Virus record (IMG/VR): IMGVR_UViG_3300028393_000039 | Coordinates: 1 to 64,000 of that record | From: a virus | Length of the DNA: 64,000 nt | Strand: one strand, 5' to 3' | Shown here: positions 1 to 7,616 of the stretch, in pieces | How the letters are laid out: the number at the start of each line of letters is the position of its first letter | How positions within the stretch are numbered: the first letter of the stretch is position 1 | Made by a program: the position numbers and the translations under genes | Notes under the pieces: generated by a model | Seen by the model: only the letters and a program-made list of their open reading frames with translations | What the model was told of the DNA's origin: nothing | Databases searched by the model: none

Positions 1-1
1 A

Positions 2-349
2 ATAATAAAAAATAGAAATAAAAATTACTTAAGATATCATAACGAAATAAAAAATAATTTATGGAAAATAAACCCAATTAAAAATTCATATATATCTAAT
101 TTTTCATATCCGATTATATCTAAAAATATTAAAAAACTAACTGAGGAGTTAAGTAATAATAATATCGAATGTAGACCATTAATTTGTGGTTCAATTAATG
201 AGCATCCTTTTTGGTATGAAAGGTATGGTAGGAAAGAATTACCTAATTCTAAACTAGTACATGATTTTGGAATATATATACCAAATAATCATCAAATGAC
301 AGATGAAGAAATAACAAAAGTAATTGAAATTGTTAATAAAAATATATAA
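2..349 (+). CDS. DegT/DnrJ/EryC1-type sugar aminotransferase, C-terminal part
   Basis: The open frame runs in from the window edge and ends at TAA 347-349, so only about 115 C-terminal residues are present. The segment RPLICGSINEHPFW followed by GIYIPNNHQMTDEEI is the usual end of PLP-dependent sugar aminotransferases or dehydratases acting on 4-keto-6-deoxy sugar nucleotides. The GDP-mannose 4,6-dehydratase gene downstream would supply a GDP-4-keto-6-deoxymannose substrate, so a perosamine- or colitose-type step is plausible. The catalytic lysine lies outside the window, so activity cannot be judged. Confidence 0.7.
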   Translation: MIKNRNKNYLRYHNEIKNNLWKINPIKNSYISNFSYPIISKNIKKLTEELSNNNIECRPLICGSINEHPFWYERYGRKELPNSKLVHDFGIYIPNNHQMTDEEITKVIEIVNKNI

Positions 350-474
350 GATATACAATATTTTGGACTAAATAGTATGGATGAAAAGATTAATCAAAAA
401 TAATTTAATTACAAAAATGGAGTTTATTTAGAGATAAGTGTGTAAATTATTGAATTAAAAATAAGATTTAATAT

Positions 475-1230
475 ATGGTTAGTATAAAATATGATGGTAG
501 ATTGGGTAATAATTTAATACAATATCTTGCAGCATTTTTTTTTGCAAAAAAACATAATTTAAAATTAAATTCCTCATCAGAAATGTGGGGAAATTTTTTT
601 AAAGAAAATAATATAAATTCAGGTAGAATAGGAAGTGACTTTTTAGAAATAAATGATTCAAACTTTATTGATTTTTTAGAAAAAAAAGAAGTCGAGGATA
701 AACATTACTATTTTAATGGGTTTTTCCAAAAAAAAGAATTTCTTCAAAATAATGAAAACAAAATAAAAGGTTTACTGAATATAGGACATACCCAAATCAA
801 TAAAGATTTAGTTTTCTTACATTATAGAATTGGAGACATTCAAAATGATAGGAGAATGTTACCGGTGGAGTACTACGAGGAGGCATTAAGTAATATGAAT
901 TTTAATGGGGGGTATATTTCTTCTGATTCAATTAATCATAAATTTTGTATTCACTTAATTAAAAAATATAACTTAATACCTATTAATATGAATCCGTCAC
1001 AAGTGATTGATTTTGGTAAAAATTTTAATAACATTGTATTATCGGAAGGTACCTTCTCTTGGTGGATTGGATTTCTAAGTCAAGCAGAAACAATTATTTG
1101 TAATAAACGAGATTTTTTTTGGCACGGAGATATCTTTTTAGATAGATGGAAAAAATTATCGTGGGATTATACAATTGAAACAATATTTGAAAACTATAAA
1201 TTAAAAGAATATAAACCAAAAAAAAATTAA
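475..1230 (+). CDS. GT11-like alpha-1,2-fucosyltransferase
   Basis: This 251-residue protein has the glycosyltransferase family 11 signature. An N-terminal GRLGNNLIQYLAAFFFAKK corresponds to the family GRLGNQLFQY motif. A central HYRIGDIQNDRRMLPVEYY corresponds to HxRRGDY...LPxEYY, and a C-terminal EGTFSWWIGFL corresponds to the nucleotide-binding SxxSTFSWW segment. It would transfer fucose or a related 6-deoxyhexose from a GDP-sugar. It lies in a plus-strand run with a sugar aminotransferase, another glycosyltransferase and gmd, which fits a glycan-modification cassette. Whether the target is the virion or the host surface cannot be read from the sequence. Confidence 0.75.
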   Translation: MVSIKYDGRLGNNLIQYLAAFFFAKKHNLKLNSSSEMWGNFFKENNINSGRIGSDFLEINDSNFIDFLEKKEVEDKHYYFNGFFQKKEFLQNNENKIKGLLNIGHTQINKDLVFLHYRIGDIQNDRRMLPVEYYEEALSNMNFNGGYISSDSINHKFCIHLIKKYNLIPINMNPSQVIDFGKNFNNIVLSEGTFSWWIGFLSQAETIICNKRDFFWHGDIFLDRWKKLSWDYTIETIFENYKLKEYKPKKN

Positions 1231-1238
1231 ATACTTTT

Positions 1239-2030
1239 ATGCATTACGAAGAAAAAGATATAATAACTCAAGATGGTTTTTTAGAGTTTTGTAAAAAAAA
1301 CGAAATATGTTTTTTGAAAACGGACTACTTTCGTTTAAATAAACAAGTTCAAATGTGGAGAGGGTCTCCTCATCCGATTAAAATTAATGACATTGTAGTT
1401 ATGGGTCATTCAGATTATCCTGTAACGGATGAAATCTCAAAAGAGTTTAAACTTGTTTTTTGTATTAATAGGAATACCAATTACATAAACACATTTGGAT
1501 TACCTTTAGGTATTACTAGTAATTGTGATGACACTCCGATACATCCAATTTATGGTAATAAATCAATTATGATTGATGTTATTAATGAAAAAATAGAAAA
1601 AGATAACTTACTTTATTTGAATTTTAGTATTCATACTTACCCATCAGTAAGAAACTTTGTTTATAATAAATTCAATAAACAAAGTTGGGTAAAAACTGGT
1701 ACTCCCGAACACACCCTTGATGGTCGTAAAAAATATTTGAGAGACATAAAATCATCTAAATTTGTTTTATGTCCAAGAGGAAACGGTATTGATACTCATA
1801 GAATATGGGAATCTTTGTATATGGGTAGTATACCAATTGTAATTTATGAAAATACTCATCAGTTATTTACTGACTTACCAATTTTATTTATTAATGATTG
1901 GGATGAAATAACATATGACTTATTAAACAATAAATATGAAGAAATAAATAGTCAAACTTGGAATTATGATAAATTAAAAATTGACTATTGGGAAAAATTT
2001 ATAATAGAAAAAATATCACAAAATATATGA
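1239..2030 (+). CDS. Exostosin-like glycosyltransferase
   Basis: This 263-residue protein contains KFVLCPRGNGIDTHRIWES followed by GSIPIV. That is the nucleotide-sugar-binding segment of exostosin-like (GT47-type) and related bacterial glycosyltransferases (FxLsPrGxGxDcyRxwEaLxxGsIPIV). The N-terminal half has no motif I recognise. Its stop overlaps the start of the next gene (ATGA), so the two are probably translationally coupled. Acceptor and donor are unknown. Confidence 0.6.
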   Translation: MHYEEKDIITQDGFLEFCKKNEICFLKTDYFRLNKQVQMWRGSPHPIKINDIVVMGHSDYPVTDEISKEFKLVFCINRNTNYINTFGLPLGITSNCDDTPIHPIYGNKSIMIDVINEKIEKDNLLYLNFSIHTYPSVRNFVYNKFNKQSWVKTGTPEHTLDGRKKYLRDIKSSKFVLCPRGNGIDTHRIWESLYMGSIPIVIYENTHQLFTDLPILFINDWDEITYDLLNNKYEEINSQTWNYDKLKIDYWEKFIIEKISQNI

Positions 2031-2998
2031 AAATTGCATTAATTACAGGAATAAACGGACAAGATGGTTCATATCTTTCGGAATTCTTATTAGAAAAAGG
2101 TTACGAAGTACACGGAACATTAAAAAGAAATTCAGTATCTGAAAATCAAACGGCAAGATTAGATAGTGTGTATGATAAAGTTATATTACATTATGCAGAT
2201 TTAACTGACCTATCTTCATTAATTAGTGTAATACAAAAAACAAACCCAAGCGAAATTTATAATTTAGCCGCGCAATCTCACGTAAGAATTTCATTTGACC
2301 AACCAATATACACGGCAAACGTAACCGGATTAGGTGCGTTAAATTTATTGGAAGCTGTTAAATTAATAAAACCTAGTATTAAAATATATCAAGCGTCATC
2401 ATCAGAAATGTTTGGTAATTCTATTGATTATGACGGATTCCAAAGAGAAACTACCTCGATGAATCCTGTGTCGCCATATGGATGTGCAAAAGTTTTCAGT
2501 TATAATATTTGTAAAAATTATAGAAACTCTTATAATATGTTTGTATCAAATGGTATTTTGTTTAATCACGAATCACCAAGAAGAGGTACAAACTTCGTAA
2601 CAAATAAAGTTTGTAAAGAGGCGGTTAAAATAAAATTAGGTTTAAGTGATACATTAAAATTAGGTAATCTTGATGCAACAAGAGATTGGGGTCACGCCAA
2701 AGACTATGTCGAGGCTATGTGGATGATTCTACAACAAGAAAATCCTGATGATTTTGTTTGTTCTACAGGTATTTCCCATTCAGTTCGTGAATTATGTGAC
2801 TACGTTTTTTCATATTTGGGTCTTGATTGGAAAAAATATGTAAAACAAGATGAAAAATTTTTAAGACCTGAGGAGTTACACAATTTAAAAGGTGATTGCT
2901 CAAAGTTAAAAAATATAACAGGATGGAAACCAAAATACACATTTGAATCTATGTTAGATGAAATGATTGAATATTGGATTAAATTATACTCAAAATAA
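2027..2998 (+). CDS. gmd: GDP-mannose 4,6-dehydratase
   Basis: This 323-residue protein is a short-chain dehydrogenase-type sugar-nucleotide enzyme. It converts GDP-D-mannose to GDP-4-keto-6-deoxy-D-mannose, the precursor of fucose, perosamine and colitose. It has the N-terminal NADP-binding loop TGINGQDGSYLSEFLL, the RNSVSENQTARL region typical of GMD, NLAAQSHVRISFDQP, and an SYK-type active site (YGCAKVFSYNICKNYR). The ATG at 2027 is chosen over an upstream TTG because the family starts directly with the nucleotide-binding strand. Its product fits the aminotransferase and GT11 genes upstream. Confidence 0.88.
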   Translation: MKIALITGINGQDGSYLSEFLLEKGYEVHGTLKRNSVSENQTARLDSVYDKVILHYADLTDLSSLISVIQKTNPSEIYNLAAQSHVRISFDQPIYTANVTGLGALNLLEAVKLIKPSIKIYQASSSEMFGNSIDYDGFQRETTSMNPVSPYGCAKVFSYNICKNYRNSYNMFVSNGILFNHESPRRGTNFVTNKVCKEAVKIKLGLSDTLKLGNLDATRDWGHAKDYVEAMWMILQQENPDDFVCSTGISHSVRELCDYVFSYLGLDWKKYVKQDEKFLRPEELHNLKGDCSKLKNITGWKPKYTFESMLDEMIEYWIKLYSK

Positions 2999-3001
2999 AA
3001 A

Positions 3002-3757
3002 ATGGAAAAAAGAGCAAGAAAAAAACCAACAAATCAAACACCAAAAGTTACGGAAGAAAAGACACAACTTTCTAAAAAAGAACAAATACTTCAAGTAATA
3101 AAAAAACCAAGTAAACAAAAATTTTTATCTGAAAATCAGAGAAAGTATTATGAAATATTAAGAGACAATCAAATTACTATTTGTGTTGGACCTGCGGGTG
3201 TCGGAAAAAGTTATATTGCGATGAAGGCTGCTCTTGATTTATTGGCGGACCCCTCAAATACCTACGAGAAAATTATTATTGTTAGGCCGGCCGTAGAAGC
3301 AGAAGAAAAACTTGGTTCATTACCTGGTAATGTTGAAGAAAAATTAGACCCATATATTTTCCCGTCGTATTATCTAATGAATAAAATTATTGGTAAGGAG
3401 GCAAGAGAAACCTTAAAAGATATGGAAGTTATTGAAGTATTCGCACTTGCTTATATGAGAGGTATGAATATTGATAATTCAATTTTAATTTTTGAGGAGG
3501 CTCAAAACTCAACACCTAATCAAATGAAATTATTATTAACAAGAATTGGTTTTAATAGTAAGTTTTTAATTTCAGGTGATTTAGAACAATTTGATAGACA
3601 CAAGGATAAAACACAAACAGGTTTATGGGATGCGATGCGTAGACATAGTAAAACTGATGATATTGGTGTTTTTGAGTTTGGTCAAGACGATATTGTTAGA
3701 AATCCGCTTATAACTAAACTATTAAAGAATTACGAAAATAATGAGGATAGGAATTGA
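3002..3757 (+). CDS. phoH: PhoH-family P-loop ATPase
   Basis: This 251-residue protein has a basic N-terminal tail of about 45 residues. A PhoH domain follows, with SENQRKYYEIL, Walker A CVGPAGVGKSYIA, the family segment VRPAVEAEEKLGSLPG and Walker B ILIFEEAQN. PhoH-like genes are common in T4-like phages. They are thought to act in RNA metabolism or phosphate stress, but the phage role is not settled. The next gene starts 17 nt before this one ends. Confidence 0.85.
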   Translation: MEKRARKKPTNQTPKVTEEKTQLSKKEQILQVIKKPSKQKFLSENQRKYYEILRDNQITICVGPAGVGKSYIAMKAALDLLADPSNTYEKIIIVRPAVEAEEKLGSLPGNVEEKLDPYIFPSYYLMNKIIGKEARETLKDMEVIEVFALAYMRGMNIDNSILIFEEAQNSTPNQMKLLLTRIGFNSKFLISGDLEQFDRHKDKTQTGLWDAMRRHSKTDDIGVFEFGQDDIVRNPLITKLLKNYENNEDRN

Positions 3758-4334
3758 AATTAATGGTGTTTTAAGGGATACATTAAAAAAAATTCAACAA
3801 GAATATGAAAAATGGTATATAGAAAATCCATTTAAAGAAGAAACTGAATTTGAATATAAAGTTATTTCTGAATTGACTACTTTGGATATTATGAATCATT
3901 TATCATTCAAAGATAAAGATGAGTTATATGATTTTTTATATAAAGAACATACGATGGAAATATTCGGACATTCCGGTTCCGTTGAGATGGCGTCGATGAA
4001 TGATTTAAATGACTTCTATTTAGATGCGAGAGATTCTCACGACATTCTGATAGTATCAGATGAAATAGGTAAATCTAAGCCGGCGTCTTTATTTTTTCTT
4101 TCAAAGTTTGGATGCCTAATTGAAAATGTAAAATTTTATAGTGAAATTACAATAAATTCGATGTGGGACTCAATAGACATTTTACTTACTGCGAATCCTA
4201 ACTTATTATTGAATATACCTCAGGATAAATTGGTTATAAAATATGAAACATCATATAATTCAGATGTTAATTGTCAATATTCAATAAAAAACTTGAAGGA
4301 ATTAAAAAATAAAATACAAGAAATTTATGCTTAA
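3741..4334 (+). CDS. Degenerate HAD-like protein
   Basis: This 197-residue protein starts MRIGIEINGVLRDT, which resembles HAD motif I (DxDGVLxDT) with the nucleophilic Asp replaced by Glu and the second Asp by Asn. LIVSDE resembles motif II and GKSKPASLFFLSKFG resembles the motif III lysine region. DILLTANPNLL sits where the acidic motif IV would be. It looks like a HAD fold that has lost phosphatase chemistry, perhaps a binding protein. It overlaps phoH by 17 nt and the next gene by 8 nt, so it is in one operon with them. Confidence 0.5.
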   Translation: MRIGIEINGVLRDTLKKIQQEYEKWYIENPFKEETEFEYKVISELTTLDIMNHLSFKDKDELYDFLYKEHTMEIFGHSGSVEMASMNDLNDFYLDARDSHDILIVSDEIGKSKPASLFFLSKFGCLIENVKFYSEITINSMWDSIDILLTANPNLLLNIPQDKLVIKYETSYNSDVNCQYSIKNLKELKNKIQEIYA

Positions 4335-4620
4335 TGTATTAGGAGAAAACTATTTTATTGATTTTGATGAAATAGAAAAATATATTGATATGTCCGACAC
4401 TCTTGAAATTGAACCAGAAACTGAGGTGTCTGGAACATCAGAAATGAAAGTTAATATCATAAAATATGAAATGATTAAAATGATGTTAGAAACCATTTTG
4501 TCAGAAGATTTAGAAGTAGATGATAAACTAGGATTGAAGAGTTCTTCTAACGCAATTAGTGTTCCTTTTAAGCTTGCCTTTAATAGTTTACTTAATAAAA
4601 ATTTAATTAATCATTATTAA
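4327..4620 (+). CDS. Small acidic protein, unknown function
   Basis: This 97-residue protein is acidic in its first half, with an amphipathic helical C-terminal half (MIKMMLETILSED...). It overlaps the HAD-like gene by 8 nt and ends 3 nt before a glycosyltransferase gene, so it is co-transcribed with them. I recognise no domain. Confidence 0.6.
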   Translation: MLNVLGENYFIDFDEIEKYIDMSDTLEIEPETEVSGTSEMKVNIIKYEMIKMMLETILSEDLEVDDKLGLKSSSNAISVPFKLAFNSLLNKNLINHY

Positions 4621-4623
4621 TAT

Positions 4624-5676
4624 ATGGAAAATACGACAGAAAAAGTTAAACAATCAATACAGAGTCTTTTAGATAGAAAATCTCGTATTTATTTTTTAGT
4701 ACAAGATACTAAAGATAATGCAAAGGCATCTGTAAGATTTATTTATGAAATCGCATATGCTTTAAAGCAGAATAATTTTAACCCGATAATTCTTCACGAA
4801 AAAAATGACTACTCAGGAGTTTCAAAATGGTTAGATGAAAAATATATGTCCGAATTACCTCACACAGTAATTGAAGGTCAGAATTTACAAATTGCTCCCG
4901 AAGACTTTATTGTAGTTCCTGAAATATTTGGATTTGTAATGGACCAAATTAAAAATTTACCTTGTGGTAAAATTGTATTATCTCAATCATACGCTTATAT
5001 TTTGGAGACACTTCAACCAGGTCAAAACTGGGCTCAGTTTGGGTTTTTAAAATGTATTACAACATCCGATATTCAAAAACAATATTTGGAAAAAGTGATG
5101 AGACAAACAACGTTTGACATCATTAAACCAACAATAGGTGAGAGTTTTGAACCAAGAAAATTACCACCGATGCCGATAGTTGCGGTTCATTCAAGAGAAC
5201 AAAGCGATACAATTAATTTGATTAAAACTTTTTATCTAAAATTCCCACAATATAGATGGTTTACATTTAAAGATATGAGAGGCCTTAGTGAAAAAGAATT
5301 TGCAGAAACATTAAAAGAATGTTTTTTAAGTGTTTGGATTGATAACGAAAGCGCTTTTGGAACATTTCCATTAGAATCTATGGCTTGTGGTGTTCCTGTT
5401 ATGGCTAAAGTACCAGATATTCAACCTGAATGGATGAATGAGAATAACGGTATGTGGGTTACAGACAAAACATTAATGGCTGATTTTGTTGCCGATTTTA
5501 TTCAAAATTGGTTGGAAGATAACATTAAACCTGAATTACAGTCAGAAGGATTAAAAACCGCTGAACAATATAAAAATAAACAAGAATTCGAATCTACTGT
5601 TGTTACTTTATTTGATGGGTACTTAAAATTAAGAGCGGATTCTTTTGAACAACAAATATCTAAAACTGAACAATAA
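4624..5676 (+). CDS. GT-B fold glycosyltransferase (GT1/GT4-like)
   Basis: This 350-residue protein reads like a two-domain GT-B enzyme. Its C-terminal domain has ESAFGTFPLESMACGVPVMAK, the donor-binding E(x)FGxxxxEAMAxGxPV motif of GT4-like transferases. The N-terminal domain begins with a Rossmann-like strand (IYFLVQD). It sits between a PhoH operon and a GT-A enzyme, so two glycosyltransferases of different folds are made together. Substrates are unknown. Confidence 0.65.
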   Translation: MENTTEKVKQSIQSLLDRKSRIYFLVQDTKDNAKASVRFIYEIAYALKQNNFNPIILHEKNDYSGVSKWLDEKYMSELPHTVIEGQNLQIAPEDFIVVPEIFGFVMDQIKNLPCGKIVLSQSYAYILETLQPGQNWAQFGFLKCITTSDIQKQYLEKVMRQTTFDIIKPTIGESFEPRKLPPMPIVAVHSREQSDTINLIKTFYLKFPQYRWFTFKDMRGLSEKEFAETLKECFLSVWIDNESAFGTFPLESMACGVPVMAKVPDIQPEWMNENNGMWVTDKTLMADFVADFIQNWLEDNIKPELQSEGLKTAEQYKNKQEFESTVVTLFDGYLKLRADSFEQQISKTEQ

Positions 5677-5677
5677 T

Positions 5678-6484
5678 ATGGAAAATAATTTATCAATATC
5701 TATCATTTTACCTATCAAAACATCATTAGAAAAGGATTTTTCTGAGTATTTTGATAAAGCAATTAAATCAATTCAAAATCAATCAGCACAACCACTTGAA
5801 TTAGTTGTTGTTCATACATCAGAAAAAACTTTAATTGAACATTTAAACAAATATGATTTTGGAACATTAACGGTTAACAAATTGTTGTGGGATAAAGAAC
5901 CTAACTATTGTGAACAAGTAAATTATGGAATTAAAAATTCTAAAGGAAATTGGTTTTCTTTATTTGAATTTGACGATGAATACTCGGCAATTTGGTTTAA
6001 AAATGTTAAAAAATATATGGATGCTTATCCTGAAGTACAAGGGTTTTTACCTGTAGTTGTGGATACCGATAATAAAAATGTTTTTGCTGGATTTACTAAT
6101 GAAGCAACATTTGCAGCGAATTTCACTATGGAAATGGGATATCTTACAAACGAAACATTACATAATTATCAGAACTTTCAAACTGCGGGAGCGGTATTTA
6201 AAAAACAAATTGTTGAAGATTTTGGTGGATTTAAACCGTCTATGAAATTAACATTTATTTATGAGTTTTTACTTAGATTAACATATAATTCCGTATCAAT
6301 TATGTCTATCCCTAAAATTGGATACAAACATATTAATATGAGAGAAGAATCTTTATTTTGGGATTACAAATTTGGTAACACAAAAATGACTGATGATGAA
6401 GTTAAATTTTGGGTACAAACTGCAAAAAAAGAGTACTTCTTCGCTGACGATAGAGTCATAAAATATGAACCTCAAACCGCATAA
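5678..6484 (+). CDS. GT-A (family 2-like) glycosyltransferase
   Basis: This 268-residue protein has the start of a GT2 fold: ISIILPIKTS, then AIKSIQNQSAQPLELVVVHTS, then NYGIKNSKGNWFSLFEFDDEY. The last segment carries a DxD-like EFDDE metal-binding site. The ATG at 5678, directly after the previous TAA, is preferred over an ATG 33 nt upstream because the fold begins here. The stop overlaps the next start (TAATG). Confidence 0.65.
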   Translation: MENNLSISIILPIKTSLEKDFSEYFDKAIKSIQNQSAQPLELVVVHTSEKTLIEHLNKYDFGTLTVNKLLWDKEPNYCEQVNYGIKNSKGNWFSLFEFDDEYSAIWFKNVKKYMDAYPEVQGFLPVVVDTDNKNVFAGFTNEATFAANFTMEMGYLTNETLHNYQNFQTAGAVFKKQIVEDFGGFKPSMKLTFIYEFLLRLTYNSVSIMSIPKIGYKHINMREESLFWDYKFGNTKMTDDEVKFWVQTAKKEYFFADDRVIKYEPQTA

Positions 6485-7230
6485 TGATAGAATCTTTATC
6501 AGGTGTTTCTGAAGAAGTTTCGTCGAAAAAAAGAGGAAGAAAGGCAATAAAGGAAAACTATTTTGATGTTAGAGAAGAAAATGCGGTTAGAGAATTTTTA
6601 ATTGCTACAACATCAGAAGAAAAAAATAAGATTTATAACCAATTTCTTAGGCATCCTTTAGATAAGATGATTTCTTCAATAATAAGACGTTACAAATTAT
6701 ATAGGAAAGATATGGATTTTACAGAAATTCATACTGATACCCATTCATTTTTAATGACTAAAGTGGACAAGTTTAAGCCTTCAAAGAACAAAAAGGCTTA
6801 TTCTTATTTTGGGACTATATGTAAAAATTACTTGATGGGTCAAATTATTAAAGACCAAAAAGAAACAAATAGAAAAGTTTCCTACGAGGATATATCATCC
6901 GCTTTGGAAGAACGTGCAGATTTGTCCTATACAATTGATGATGAAGTTTTAGAAATGGATTTTGTTATTGCAACATACTTAAAAGAATTAAAAGATTATA
7001 TTGATACTGACGAATTAAGTGAAAATGAAAAAAAATTAGGGATGGCATTAGTTGAACTTTTTGATAATTACCAAACAATATTTTTTGGTTCACAAAATAA
7101 TAAGTTTAACAAAAATGTAATTTTACTTTCACTCAGAGAAATGACAAATTTAAATACTAAAGAAATTAGAACATCAATTAAAAGATTTAAAAAATTATAT
7201 TTAATTGTTCATTCTAAATTGAAAAATTAA
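6484..7230 (+). CDS. Putative sigma factor for late transcription (gp55-like)
   Basis: This 248-residue protein has the layout of a minimal sigma factor. A basic N-terminus with KKRGRKAIKENYFD precedes a region like sigma region 2: HPLDKMISSIIRRYKLYR, then FLMTKVDKFKPSKNKKAYSYFG, then ICKNYLMGQIIKDQKE. A C-terminal helical part (MTNLNTKEIRTSIKRFKKLY) could be a DNA- or polymerase-binding helix. T4 gp55 is the known analogue and recognises TATAAATA. This window holds about thirty TATTTAT elements before genes, which would be natural targets. The call rests on pattern and context and is moderate. Confidence 0.5.
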   Translation: MIESLSGVSEEVSSKKRGRKAIKENYFDVREENAVREFLIATTSEEKNKIYNQFLRHPLDKMISSIIRRYKLYRKDMDFTEIHTDTHSFLMTKVDKFKPSKNKKAYSYFGTICKNYLMGQIIKDQKETNRKVSYEDISSALEERADLSYTIDDEVLEMDFVIATYLKELKDYIDTDELSENEKKLGMALVELFDNYQTIFFGSQNNKFNKNVILLSLREMTNLNTKEIRTSIKRFKKLYLIVHSKLKN

Positions 7231-7237
7231 AATATAA

Positions 7238-7244
7238 TATTTAT
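7238..7244 (+). promoter_or_regulatory. Late promoter-like TATTTAT, 4 nt before start
   Basis: Copy of the recurrent TATTTAT element, 4 nt upstream of the ATG at 7249. It opens the structural gene run after the putative sigma factor. Confidence 0.5.
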
Positions 7245-7248
7245 CTAT

Positions 7249-7614
7249 ATGTCAAGACCACAAAGAAAAGAAATAAATTTTACTAAAGAATCAATACTTG
7301 CATTAATGCAAGAAATCTATAATGAACTTGTAGAACAAAGAAATACCGCAATAAGAATTCAAAATAAAATGTTGACCATGATGAAAGAAGCTGAAGATAT
7401 GATAACTATTGGTCCAGTTATTGAAAAACAACAAAAAATAGTTAATGATTGCGTCGAGAAAAAAATAAATCTTTCTAAACTTCAATCCACAATTTGGGAA
7501 AAATCCAATAATAACACAGATAATTTTTCTTTGGCAGATTTGGATGATGACCTAATTCAAAATTTAATTGAGAAGGACGTATCTAATGATGAACAGAATT
7601 ACAAAATGAAATAA
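7249..7614 (+). CDS. Small helical protein, unknown function
   Basis: This 121-residue protein is predominantly helical and charged, consistent with a coiled coil over roughly residues 10-80. It is the first gene after the putative sigma factor and directly precedes a large virion gene. A chaperone or assembly role is possible but not shown. Confidence 0.6.
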   Translation: MSRPQRKEINFTKESILALMQEIYNELVEQRNTAIRIQNKMLTMMKEAEDMITIGPVIEKQQKIVNDCVEKKINLSKLQSTIWEKSNNNTDNFSLADLDDDLIQNLIEKDVSNDEQNYKMK

Positions 7615-7616
7615 TT

